This document shows positions 52,857 to 61,102 of a stretch of DNA of 64,000 nt, one piece after another. The stretch is from positions 2,790,001 through 2,854,000 of the forward strand of contig BPGE01000001.1 in assembly GCA_026002875.1 (NCBI GenBank), in the 5' to 3' direction. Source of the DNA: Bryobacteraceae bacterium. Its GTDB lineage: Bacteria > Acidobacteriota > Terriglobia > Bryobacterales > Bryobacteraceae. The position numbers and the translations under genes are program-made. Positions within the stretch are counted from its first letter, which is position 1. Each line of letters opens with the position of its first letter. Below the pieces are notes generated by a model. The model was not told the origin of the DNA. It did no database searches and saw only the letters and a program-made list of their open reading frames with translations.

Positions 52857-55274
52857 ATGAACATCAGGCGCAGAGCTTTCTTGACGCTGTTCGTGTGCGC
52901 GGCGCTTTTGCGCGGCGACGAGTTTCCGTATCAGAAGCCGCCGAAAGAGATCCTCGACGTTCTGCACGCGCCCGCGCCTCCGACGACTCTCCTCAACCCG
53001 CCGCGGACGCATTTCCTGATTGCCGAGCGCGAGCTGATGCCGCCCATCGCCGAGCTGGCCAAACCCATGCACCGGCTGGCCGGCCTGCGCATCAACCCGG
53101 CCAACAACGGCAAGCACCTGCCTGCCGGGGTCCTCACGTCTCTCAGCGTGAAGTCCATCGAGACGGGCGCGGAAACCAGAATCGCCCTCCCGGCCGGGGT
53201 TCGCTTCACCTCGCCCTCCTGGAGCCCTGACGGCAGGCGTTTCGCGCTGCTCGGCTACACCCCGAACGCCGTGGAGCTGTATTTCGGCTCGGTCGATTCG
53301 CCTGCTCTCAGGCGCGTCCCCGGCCTGCGCATCGACGACACGATGGACGGCATTGCGAACTGGTGGAGCGGCAGCGACGAGCTGCTTGTGCGGACCGTGC
53401 CCGCCCGGCGCGGCCCGCCGCCGGCCAGGCCAGCTGCGCCGGCCGGCCCCAACGTCCAGGAATCTTCGGGCCAGTCCGGCCCCGTGCGCACCTACCAGGA
53501 CATGCTCACGAACGCCTACGACGAGAAGCTGTTCGATTACTACTGCACATCGCAGCTGGCATTGGTCAACGCCAATACTTTGCGCGTGCAGACGGTGGGA
53601 GAGCCGAAAATTTTCGCCGGCGCGGAACCCTCCCCCGACGGCCGGTATCTGCTGGTCGAGTGGATCCACAGGCCCTATTCGTACCTGCACCCGTACATGG
53701 CCTTCCCGCGTGAAACGGAGGTCTGGGACCGCTCAGGCAAGCTCGTCCACAAAGTGCACTCGGCCCCGCTTCAGGACAAGGTGCCCATCGAAGGAGTCCC
53801 CGTGGGCCCGCGCAACGTGAGCTGGCGTCCAACAGAAGGCGCAACGCTTTTGTGGTGGGAGGCGCTCGATGACGGCGACCCGAGGAAGAAAGCGCCGCAC
53901 CGCGACCGTCTCATGATGCAGAAGGCGCCGTTTACAGAACCAGCCCGGGAGATTTACAAAACGAGGCACCGCGCCCGCGGCGTGATGTATGGCGAGCGCG
54001 GCGGCCTCGCCCTTGTCACCGACTACGACCGCGACCGCCGCTGGGTGGAAACCGTGCGCATCTTCCTCGACGATCCCGGTGCGGCGCCCAAAGTCATCTG
54101 GTCGCGCAACCAGCAGGACCGCTACCGCAACCCCGGCATGCCGGTCATGAAGATGCTCCCGAACGGCCGCAGCGTCATGCACCAGAGCGGCGACTGGATC
54201 TTCCTCGCCGGAGAGGGCGCCACCCCCCAGGGCGACCGCCCCTTCCTCGACCGGTTCAGGATCGAAACCGGCGAAAGCGAGCGTCTGTTCCGGGCTGGCG
54301 AGAAAGGCTACGAGTCCTTCGCGGGGCTGCTGAGCGAAGACGGCTCGCGTTTCCTCACCCGCTACGAGACGCCCGGCTCGCCTCCGAACCTTTACGTCCG
54401 CACGCGCGGAGGCGAGGAACGGCGGGCGCTGACCGATTTCAAAGACACCACCCCGCAACTCCGCGGCATCCGCCAGCAGCTGGTCACATACAAGCGCAAG
54501 GACGGCGTGCAGCTCTCCTTCACGCTGATGCTGCCGCCGAATTACAGGGAAGGAGAACGGCTGCCCACGATTCTCTGGGCCTATCCGCTCGAATACACGG
54601 ATGCCGACACGGCCGGCCAGATCGGCGGCTCCACGCAGCGCTATGTGCAGATGCGCGGCGCCAGCCATCTTTTCCTGCTGCTGGCCGGGTACGCGATTCT
54701 GAACAACGCCACCATTCCAATCGTCGGCGACCCGGAAACCGTCAACAACACATACATCGAGCAGCTCGTGATGGGGGCGGAGGCGGCCATCGACAAGGCG
54801 GTTGAGATGGGCGTCACGGACCGCAACCGCGTCGGCGTCAGCGGCCACAGCTACGGCGGATTCATGACGGCGAACCTGCTGGCGCACACGCGCCTCTTCA
54901 AAGCCGGCGTCGCCCGTTCCGGCGCATACAACCGGACGCTAACCCCGTTCGGTTTCCAGAGCGAGCGCCGGACGTTCTGGCAGGCGCGCGACATTTACAT
55001 CAAGATGTCGCCGTTCACCTACGCCGACCAGATCAAAGACCCGCTGCTCCTGATCCACGGCGAAGCGGACAACAATCCGGGCACGTTCCCCATCCAGAGC
55101 GAACGGCTCTACCAGGCGGTCCGCGGCAACGGCGGCACCGTCCGGCTGGTGATGCTGCCCCACGAGAGCCATGGGTATCTGGGAAAGGAAAGCGTCGAGC
55201 ACGCGATCTGGGAAATGCTCACGTGGTTCGACCGGTATGTGAAGAACGGCGGCGCGAAGAGCCACTCGGAGTAA
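52857..55274 (+). CDS. S9 family prolyl oligopeptidase-like peptidase, exported
   Basis: This 805-residue protein has an N-terminal Tat/Sec signal (NIRRRAFLTLFVCAALLRG). A seven-bladed propeller-like part runs to about residue 530, then an alpha/beta hydrolase domain. The catalytic Ser is in GHSYGGFM near 664, the Asp in IHGEADNNPG near 740, and the His in PHESHGY near 770. Such peptidases (S9C/dipeptidyl aminopeptidase-like) cleave oligopeptides in the periplasm. The alternative start ATG 52845 would add four residues (MDRT). TATACT lies at 52818-52823. Confidence 0.92.
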   Translation: MNIRRRAFLTLFVCAALLRGDEFPYQKPPKEILDVLHAPAPPTTLLNPPRTHFLIAERELMPPIAELAKPMHRLAGLRINPANNGKHLPAGVLTSLSVKSIETGAETRIALPAGVRFTSPSWSPDGRRFALLGYTPNAVELYFGSVDSPALRRVPGLRIDDTMDGIANWWSGSDELLVRTVPARRGPPPARPAAPAGPNVQESSGQSGPVRTYQDMLTNAYDEKLFDYYCTSQLALVNANTLRVQTVGEPKIFAGAEPSPDGRYLLVEWIHRPYSYLHPYMAFPRETEVWDRSGKLVHKVHSAPLQDKVPIEGVPVGPRNVSWRPTEGATLLWWEALDDGDPRKKAPHRDRLMMQKAPFTEPAREIYKTRHRARGVMYGERGGLALVTDYDRDRRWVETVRIFLDDPGAAPKVIWSRNQQDRYRNPGMPVMKMLPNGRSVMHQSGDWIFLAGEGATPQGDRPFLDRFRIETGESERLFRAGEKGYESFAGLLSEDGSRFLTRYETPGSPPNLYVRTRGGEERRALTDFKDTTPQLRGIRQQLVTYKRKDGVQLSFTLMLPPNYREGERLPTILWAYPLEYTDADTAGQIGGSTQRYVQMRGASHLFLLLAGYAILNNATIPIVGDPETVNNTYIEQLVMGAEAAIDKAVEMGVTDRNRVGVSGHSYGGFMTANLLAHTRLFKAGVARSGAYNRTLTPFGFQSERRTFWQARDIYIKMSPFTYADQIKDPLLLIHGEADNNPGTFPIQSERLYQAVRGNGGTVRLVMLPHESHGYLGKESVEHAIWEMLTWFDRYVKNGGAKSHSE

Positions 55275-55312
55275 CCCGTAACGAAGTGCGCCCCGCCCGC
55301 GTCGATTTCACA

Positions 55313-55329
55313 CGGGACACAGTGTCCCG
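55313..55329. repeat. 17-bp perfect dyad (8-1-8)
   Basis: CGGGACAC and its exact complement flank one central base, upstream of the small helical protein gene. As RNA it could form a tight hairpin with a 3-nt loop. No T-run follows, so an operator is at least as likely as a terminator of the S9 peptidase gene. Confidence 0.5.
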
Positions 55330-55410
55330 GCGCTTCGGCCGCCCGCGTGCGCCTTCCGTGCATTGGGCGGCTCCCCGAAGGAACAGTATCCGGCAGGAGG
55401 TATCCAGGCC

Positions 55411-55875
55411 ATGAAAGCGGTTCTGTGCGTGCTGGCTCTCTTCCCGCTGCTCGCTTCCGCCCAGACGCAGCCGGCCGCGCGCGATCTGAGTGCGGTCTCG
55501 CACGAGATGCTGGCTGCGATCCAGACCGTCAAGAACCACTCGGCCAGTCTTCTCAAGGAACTGGAGAAGAAGGAACCCGACCGCCAGGTTGTGCAGGCCC
55601 TGTCCACGGAGGCCGTGGCGCAGGTCAAACAGCTCCGCAAGCTGATCGAAGAGCTGGACACGTTTTACGAGAAGATGCCCGAGGCGCAGCAGAGCGCCTT
55701 GCGCCGCTCGTGGTCTGTTGCCATGATCCTCAACGGCTGCATGGAGTCGGCCGTGGACGCCCTCGTGGAGAACTCGCGCGACGTGTGGAGCGAGGTTCGC
55801 ACGAGCGCCGAGTGCGCCCAGAGACGCGCCGACCAGCTTGAGGAAGTTCTCGCGCCCTTCCGGCGCAGCCGCTGA
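55411..55875 (+). CDS. Small exported helical protein
   Basis: This 154-residue protein has a signal peptide (AVLCVLALFPLLASAQ) and an almost entirely helical, charged body, with segments such as KNHSASLLKELEKKE and KQLRKLIEELDTFYEKM. AGGAGG is a good ribosome-binding site. Two more proteins of the same size, topology and export status lie downstream (56012 and 57795); similarity to those two is weak but the layout matches. No domain is recognised. Confidence 0.75.
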   Translation: MKAVLCVLALFPLLASAQTQPAARDLSAVSHEMLAAIQTVKNHSASLLKELEKKEPDRQVVQALSTEAVAQVKQLRKLIEELDTFYEKMPEAQQSALRRSWSVAMILNGCMESAVDALVENSRDVWSEVRTSAECAQRRADQLEEVLAPFRRSR

Positions 55876-56011
55876 GCGCGTCCGAACCGTGAAACCGGTT
55901 CTGCCTCTCATGCATCATTCCTGATGCGTGGCGGCCGCAGCCGCCACCGCCCGGGCGGCCGTTCCGGCGCGCCTGATGGAATCCCAGATTCAGCTTGAAG
56001 GAGGAACTGCG

Positions 56012-56476
56012 ATGCGAAGCTTGTGGAAACTCGTCCCTGCGATGCTTTGCGCCGCTGCTCTTCTGGCGGCCGATGCGGATTCCCAAGCCAGTCTCAGGGA
56101 CATGGCCCAGAAGCTGATCACCGAGTCCCGCACCACGCGCGAAATGGCCATGCAGATCGCCGAGCAGCTCCGCAAGACGGCCGACACGGCGGCTGTGCGC
56201 GACCAGATTCCCGTCCTCGAACAGCACGCCGCTTCGATTCGCAACCTGATCCAGGAGCTCGAATCGAAGGGTTCGGGGCTGACAGCCCGGCAGCGTCAGC
56301 AGCTTGAGACGGCGCGCAAGGTGGCGGAGATTCTCAATGTGTTCATCGAGACCAAGAAGCAGATGCTGGCCTCCGTCACCTCCCCGCGCGATCGTGACAC
56401 GGTGCGCTACCAGGCGATCGGCGTGGCGCAGCGCGCGGAGATCATCGAGAAGACGATCAGCAAACTGGGCCTCTGA
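56012..56476 (+). CDS. Small exported helical protein, paralogue A
   Basis: This 154-residue protein has a signal peptide ending LLAADA and a helical body. Its pattern (RDMAQKLITESRTTRE, VLEQHAASIRNLIQELES, TARQRQQLETARKVAE) matches the 57795 protein position by position, so they are paralogues. GAAGGAGG is an excellent ribosome-binding site, and the start is fixed by it. No catalytic residues or Cys are conserved; a structural or binding role in the envelope is possible. Confidence 0.8.
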   Translation: MRSLWKLVPAMLCAAALLAADADSQASLRDMAQKLITESRTTREMAMQIAEQLRKTADTAAVRDQIPVLEQHAASIRNLIQELESKGSGLTARQRQQLETARKVAEILNVFIETKKQMLASVTSPRDRDTVRYQAIGVAQRAEIIEKTISKLGL

Positions 56477-56834
56477 GCCGCTCTGCTTTCATCTCAGCCG
56501 CTGCAGCATCGGATCCGGCTCGCCCGGCGCCCGCTGCTGCGGAATTGGAGCAGCCACAAACCGCCTTGCGCGGGCGGGCAGCGTGATTCCCTGCCGCCCA
56601 GGGGAGGATCGGGCAGCAGGCAGCCCGCTTCCGCCCGCGCCATGCAGAGCGTTCAGGACGATATCCAGGGCCCGTTGACTCTTTCTCTCTGATCAGGCGG
56701 AACAACATCCGGGGCTTCTCTTCCACGTCGTATTCCGGCTGGCGCCCGTTCGGTAGGATCTTCGGGTCGGCGCCGCCTGTTTCCAGATCCACTCCCCCGA
56801 GACAGGCCCCTTCCCTCTCCTGCGCTCTGCCCCC
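56477..56834. other. 358 bp without a supportable gene
   Basis: A minus-strand frame with GADPKILPNGRQPEYDVEEK has some protein character but degenerates into Arg/Ala-rich sequence and has no ribosome-binding site. Nothing else is visible. Confidence 0.45.
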
Positions 56835-57011
56835 TCAGAGCAGCCCCTCTTCCTCCAGCTCTTTTTCCAGCTCAGAAATCAGGTCGTCGTCCGGGAGAAT
56901 CAGATCTCCATCCCCGTCAACGAAGGTGTAAGGGTAACCGCAGCCTGGGCAACAGGGCTGCGTGTCGTTGTCGTCGTCGAACCAGTCGTGACAGTACGGG
57001 CAGCGTTCCAT
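56835..57011 (-). CDS. 58-residue zinc-ribbon protein with acidic tail
   Basis: The start ATG 57011 has AAGGA 9 nt upstream and the frame runs cleanly to TGA at 56835-56837. The N-terminal half has CPYC (C4, C7) and, near 20-24, CCPGCG, giving a four-cysteine zinc-ribbon-like site; several Asp follow. The C-terminal third is a highly acidic helix (LISELEKELEEEGLL). It is probably a small cytoplasmic zinc protein; the partner is unknown. It is on the opposite strand to its neighbours. Confidence 0.7.
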   Translation of the reverse strand: MERCPYCHDWFDDDNDTQPCCPGCGYPYTFVDGDGDLILPDDDLISELEKELEEEGLL

Positions 57012-57661
57012 CTTGTGATCCTTTGAGTTCGGTTCGGGCTACGCCCCCTCGGATATCGGCAGGATCGGAGGCTGGTTTCAGTCTTTCTCGCATTGCCCTT
57101 CCGCCTCCACTTCGAACCCGGCGCCGGGCGGCCGCGCTTCGCCCCCGTTGTTCGCGCCAGGTGACAGCCCGTCCTTCCACCCCGTGCACGTGCCGACGGC
57201 GATTCGCGACAGTTGAGAGCACGCAAAGCCGATCCGTTCGCACGGCCCCTCCTGATTCGCTCCCCGCGGTGCCGCGGCCACTCCCGGTTTCCATCATGAT
57301 TTCTGCACAGTTCCTGCTCGATGCAGATCCTTCTTGAACCGGCGCAACCGTCACTGGACAATCTGCGGCGTTGCCAGGCCATGCCTGCGGCCGCAATAAG
57401 CGGCCTGGGGGAAGAGCGGCGCTCCGGCATGACAGGCAGGACCGGCGGCCGCGAGGCGCGCCTCGTCGTGTTCCACCGGATGCAGAACTGACCGGCGCAC
57501 CCTCCCCGCCGGAAATTCGGGGAGAAGGGCTCTTCACGTTGCGGACTGCCGCACGCCGCCCCAAAGCGCCGCCGGTTGAATCGGGCGCTTCCGCAGGAGA
57601 TGGACGGCTCGGTGCGAAAAGCCCGTCATTCCGAATCTGAAGGCCGAAGGATTGGCGCTAA
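57012..57661. other. 650 bp without a supportable gene
   Basis: No credible reading frame or RNA was seen; the overlapping frames are Arg/Pro-rich shadows. The promoter of the next gene follows directly. Confidence 0.45.
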
Positions 57662-57703
57662 TTGTTAAAATCTATATACCTTCAAATATTTGTATACACA
57701 AAT
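57662..57703 (+). promoter_or_regulatory. AT-rich promoter with a palindromic operator-like site
   Basis: A local AT island stands out in this GC-rich sequence. TTGTTA (57662-57667) is a possible -35, with AATATT at 57685 or TATACA at 57693 as -10. ATTTGT and its complement ACAAAT flank ATAC at 57688-57703, overlapping the core, as a repressor site would. Confidence 0.45.
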
Positions 57704-57794
57704 GCTGCGGTCTCCGTCGAAAGGGGTGAGGGCGCTGCTGAAACACACTCAGCCGAAGGCGGCGGCCCCGCAAATCCAACCGGAGGGAAAGAAC

Positions 57795-58253
57795 ATGAAA
57801 CAGCTTCTGAGCATCGGAATCCTCGGCGCCCTGATGACGGGCGGCACCTTGATGGCGGCGGACGCGAACGCCGGGCGCGATGTCGCCCAGCGGCTGCTGA
57901 GCGAGTCGCGGGCGGCCAGGGAGCAAGCCTCGGCGGTTGCGCTCCAGCTGCGGCGGGGCAATGACCTGAGCGGTCTGGAAGATCGGACGGCAGCGCTGGA
58001 GCGCCACGCAGAAGCCATTCGGAGCCTGCTGGGCGAGCTGGAGGGCTCGGCTGTGCTGAACACGCGGCAGCAGGAGGCTCTGGCCACGGCCAGGACGACC
58101 GCCGAGGTGATGGGCATCATGCTCAACAACAAGAAGACGGTGCTCGATGCGGGCACGTCGAAGAGCGCGAGGGAGAACGCCCGTCAGTTCGCCAGGGCCG
58201 TGGAAACGCGAGCCCAGATGCTGGAGCGGCTGATTCTCCAGATGGGGCTGTAA
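57795..58253 (+). CDS. Small exported helical protein, paralogue B
   Basis: This 152-residue protein has a signal peptide (LSIGILGALMTGGTLMAA) and a helical body clearly homologous to the 56012 protein: RDVAQRLLSESRAARE, ALERHAEAIRSLLGELEG and NTRQQEALATARTTAE line up with its counterparts. GGAGGG precedes the ATG. It has its own AT-rich promoter and a strong terminator, so it is transcribed alone. Function is unknown. Confidence 0.8.
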   Translation: MKQLLSIGILGALMTGGTLMAADANAGRDVAQRLLSESRAAREQASAVALQLRRGNDLSGLEDRTAALERHAEAIRSLLGELEGSAVLNTRQQEALATARTTAEVMGIMLNNKKTVLDAGTSKSARENARQFARAVETRAQMLERLILQMGL

Positions 58254-58308
58254 AGCTTCTGCCGCGCGCCTTCTGCGGAACCCCTTCCTGATCCTGGCGC
58301 GGCAGGTG

Positions 58309-58348
58309 GCCGGGACCGGCCGCAACGCTGGTCCCGGCGTTTTCTTTT
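58309..58348 (+). terminator. Intrinsic terminator of paralogue B
   Basis: A perfect 9-bp stem (58309-58317 with 58330-58338), a 12-nt loop and the T-rich run GTTTTCTTTT give a strong terminator 55 bp after the stop. Confidence 0.75.
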
Positions 58349-58448
58349 CCCGCGAAGCGCCGGAGAGCAGGCCGCAGCAGCGGCTGGGAGAAAAGAGTCC
58401 AAGGAAACGTTGCGGTTCCGAGGAAGAATCGGGGAGAAGACGCGAGGC

Positions 58449-58621
58449 TGGTGGAGGCGGCGGGAGTCGAACCCGCCTCCGAAATGGTTCTTCGAAGCGA
58501 GCCTACGTGCGTATCCGGCCTTTGCATCTCAACGCTGCGGCCCGGACCGGCGCGGCCTCGCAGCGTCCAGCCTGGAGGATCTCGGATCTCGGCCTCAGGC
58601 GGCGGCTTCGGTCCCGGCCTG
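58449..58621 (-). pseudogene. Partial duplicate of the tmRNA 3' half
   Basis: This 173-bp segment matches 59836-60008 with five mismatches and no gap. It contains the 3' CCA, the T-arm and the acceptor 3' strand but lacks the 5' part, the tag frame and the first pseudoknot. One change falls next to the T-stem (a C for G at 58477). It cannot form a complete tmRNA, so it is a non-functional remnant or an attachment-site copy. Confidence 0.85.
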
Positions 58622-58933
58622 TTTCGAGCAATGATACTGCCGGGAATCTACGTCCTTTTGCCGTCGGCTCGAGCTCTGTGCATGTGAATTTCAGGCCGTC
58701 GGGGCGAATGGCCGACTCTCCGCCTCCATCCGTCTCCGGATCCCGCACGGCCTGATGGGGAATCAGAGGGAGCTGGCAGCGACCCTGCCAGTCCTGCCGT
58801 GTCAGTTGACATGAAGCTGGCGCCTGTCGGGCGCAGGCGCCGGGATGCTCCCGCGAACCAATGTCCCGTTACTCAGGGGCGCAGCGGTCTCGGTCTCTCC
58901 GGGGCTGGCGGCGAGCTGGCGGCAAGCAGCGCA
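58622..58933. other. Gap of 312 bp between the tmRNA remnant and the CmcI-family gene
   Basis: No gene is supported. TTGACA occurs at 58806 but no matching -10 follows. The TATAAT before the next gene is at 58934. Confidence 0.4.
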
Positions 58934-58939
58934 TATAAT
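58934..58939 (+). promoter_or_regulatory. Consensus -10 box 9 nt before an ATG
   Basis: TATAAT lies 9 nt before ATG 58949, so the transcript should have a leader of only a few nucleotides. The -35 region is weak. Confidence 0.5.
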
Positions 58940-58948
58940 CTCTGAACG

Positions 58949-59740
58949 ATGAGCTCGAACAAGACTTTGAATAGACCGGGCCTGGCGCTCTCTCCGGCAG
59001 GTGCGCTGGCGTTGGGTTTCGGGGCTGGAGTGGCGCTGACCTTGGGCCTGTTGTCCTTACACCCGGTGGCCTTCGCTCGTCTCAAATTCCTGGAACGGTC
59101 TTTCACGCAGGGATTCCACTGGATCTACCACATCAACTGGTGGGGACGGACCATGGATAACACGTGGTGGCTGGGCGTGCGGACCATGCAGACGCCTCTG
59201 GACATGTGGGTGTTCCAGGAGATCATCTACGAGACCCGGCCGGACCTGATCATAGAGACGGGATCGCACCATGGCGGCGCCGCGCTCTATTACGCAACCG
59301 TGATGGATGCCTTGAACCACGGGAGAATCCTGACAATTGACATCAAGACCTATCCGAATCAACCGAAGCATCCCCGGATCACCTATCTGGTAGGATCCTC
59401 GACCGACGCCAGGATCGTCGAGAAGGTCAAAGGCTCTATTGTCCCCGGCGAACGCGTGATGGTGATTCTGGACTCGCTTCACAACAAGGAGCATGTGCTG
59501 GAAGAACTACGGCTCTACGGGCCACTGGTGACGAAGGGCAACTACCTGGTCGTGCAGGACACACACCTGAATGGGCATCCGGTCCGCGTGCCATTCAGCC
59601 CCGATCCCGGCCATGAAGGCCCAATGGAAGCCCTGTGGGAGTTTCTTCCGAAACATCCGGAGTTTTCGCAGGACCGTAGCCGGGAGAAGTTCGGGTCCAC
59701 TCATAACCCCGGAGGATGGTTGCGCCGGATACGGAACTGA
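58949..59740 (+). CDS. CmcI/cephalosporin-hydroxylase-family SAM-dependent protein
   Basis: This 263-residue protein has one N-terminal membrane segment (LALGFGAGVALTLGLLSL) and a Rossmann fold. Motifs seen are LIIETGSHHGGAALYYA (SAM site), ILTIDIKTYP, MVILDSLHNKEHVLEEL and LVVQDTHLNG, with THNPGGWLRR at the end. Members (PF04989) are methyltransferases or hydroxylases often linked to glycan or antibiotic modification. It lies between the two tmRNA copies. The GTP-like context is absent and no biosynthetic partner is adjacent. TATAAT is 9 nt upstream. Confidence 0.85.
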   Translation: MSSNKTLNRPGLALSPAGALALGFGAGVALTLGLLSLHPVAFARLKFLERSFTQGFHWIYHINWWGRTMDNTWWLGVRTMQTPLDMWVFQEIIYETRPDLIIETGSHHGGAALYYATVMDALNHGRILTIDIKTYPNQPKHPRITYLVGSSTDARIVEKVKGSIVPGERVMVILDSLHNKEHVLEELRLYGPLVTKGNYLVVQDTHLNGHPVRVPFSPDPGHEGPMEALWEFLPKHPEFSQDRSREKFGSTHNPGGWLRRIRN

Positions 59741-59835
59741 GATTCGGGCGAACCGAGGGCAGGAGGAAATGAGCCTGGGGACCGGATGGTCAAGGGCGTA
59801 TACAGAAACTGCCCACCGGGAATGACGGCAGGGAT

Positions 59836-60008
59836 TGGTGGAGGCGGCGGGAGTCGAACCCGCGTCCGAAATGGTTCTTCGAAGCGAGCCTACGTGCGTA
59901 TCCGGCCTTTGCATCTCAACGCTGCGGCCCGGACCGGCGCGGCCTCGCAGCGTCCAGCCTGGAGGATCTCGGATCTCGGCCTCAGGCGGCGGCCTCGACC
60001 CCAGCCTG
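59836..60008 (-). repeat. tmRNA 3' direct repeat, intact-gene copy
   Basis: This is the second copy of a 173-bp direct repeat (the first is 58449-58621, same orientation, 5 mismatches). It covers the 3' half of the tmRNA gene and its CCA end. Confidence 0.9.
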
Positions 60009-60186
60009 CGAAAATGACGCTTCCCGGCGGCCCGCAGGCCCGCCACCGTTCAGCGGCTGCCTAAAAATTAGGCAGCGTAGGCAAACTGCTGATTGGCAGT
60101 TTTGGTTTTCCGATCGTTTTACGGGAGCTCGGAACCCGGCACGCCTCACTTCGTCGATCCCATCCCGTCGAATCCGTTACGCCCCC
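59836..60186 (-). ncRNA. ssrA: Transfer-messenger RNA
   Basis: A 351-nt tmRNA that rescues stalled ribosomes. The 5' end (60186) starts GGGGGCGTAACGG followed by ATTCGAC, and the 3' end closes with TTCGACTCCCG, GCCTCC and an encoded CCA. The acceptor stem pairs GGGGGCG with CGCCTCC. The tag frame at 60097-60068 encodes ANQQFAYAA, resuming on GCC, and its TAA stop lies in the GCTGCCTAA/TTAGGCAGC stem. The tag is degraded by proteases that recognise AA-ending tails. TACACT at 60237-60232 may be the promoter -10, giving a leader of about 35 nt. Confidence 0.95.
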
Positions 60187-60501
60187 TTTCGCACGTGAAA
60201 CGGGCCTTCCTTCCGGAGAGCCTCTGTTTCCAGTGTAACTCTGCAGTCAAACAGGGAGGAAGCGCGGCGGCTTCAGATCCGCCGGTCTCGGCCCCGCAGG
60301 CTCTCCGCAGCCCGTTTCCGCGGGCTCGGCGCAAGCCCGCCGGCGTTGATCCACCGCAGCGCAGGTGCAGGGCGGCGCCCGGCAGCCTGAGCGATCCTGC
60401 CTTGAAATCCTGAAACTCTCCGCCTCCGGGGAGGCTTGTCTCCGGGACTTCTGGACCGCCGGACCGGGACCGCATGGCGGCAAGTTTTCGCCGCGCTCCA
60501 C
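60187..60501. other. 315 bp between ssrA and ahpD
   Basis: Only the presumed tmRNA promoter (TACACT near 60232) lies here. No gene is supported. A short GC hairpin (near 60420-60436) lacks a T-tract. Confidence 0.4.
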
Positions 60502-61029
60502 TCAGGCCTGCGGGGCTTCCAGCACCGCCGCCACGGCGTGCAGGGTCGCGGCGATGCGCACACTGGCCACAACAGCTTCTGGCGTCACACCCTTTTCGCG
60601 CACGACCGCTTCGTGCGACTTGATGCAGGCCTCGCAGCCGTTGATCGAAGACGCCGCCAGACAGGCCAGCTCGAAGTCCACCGGGTCGCCGCCGTGCATC
60701 CGGATGGCCTGCATGCGCAGCCGGGCCGGGATGTTGGCGTACTCGTCCTTCGACAGCATGTGCCGGAACCGGTAGTAGATGTTGTTCATCTCCATGATGG
60801 CGAACGCCGCCTTCGCCGATTCCAGCTGCTGCGGAGACAGCTTCTGCGAGGCCTCGGCCAGGATGGCGCGGCTCAGCGTTTCATTCCGGCAGGCCAGAGC
60901 GCAGGCCACAGCCGTGGTCCACGTCTGCTGCTCCGTCAGCTCCTGCTGGACCAGTACGTTCTGGAGATTCAGCTTCAAATCCTTCGCGTAGGCAGGCAGA
61001 GATTCGGCTATTTCTGTCAGATTCATCAT
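60502..61029 (-). CDS. ahpD: Alkyl hydroperoxide reductase AhpD-like (carboxymuconolactone decarboxylase family)
   Basis: This 175-residue protein has the redox CxxC motif in NGCEACIKSHE near residue 130, with the nearby His and Glu of the AhpD proton relay. It reduces AhpC through a lipoyl or thiol carrier. The start is the first of two ATGs, with CGGAG 7 nt upstream. It is the last gene in the perR-ahpC-ahpD group, 73 bp after ahpC. Confidence 0.92.
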   Translation of the reverse strand: MMNLTEIAESLPAYAKDLKLNLQNVLVQQELTEQQTWTTAVACALACRNETLSRAILAEASQKLSPQQLESAKAAFAIMEMNNIYYRFRHMLSKDEYANIPARLRMQAIRMHGGDPVDFELACLAASSINGCEACIKSHEAVVREKGVTPEAVVASVRIAATLHAVAAVLEAPQA

Positions 61030-61102
61030 TCTTTCTCCGGAGTATTTCAGGGAAGGAAGCGGCGGCGCGCCCTGCGAGGGCCCGCCGCCGAGGCAGGCAG
61101 GA

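Noticed and set aside
58806-58811. TTGACA upstream of the CmcI-family gene as a -35
   Set aside because: No -10 hexamer lies 16-18 bp downstream; the TATAAT at 58934 is too far away.
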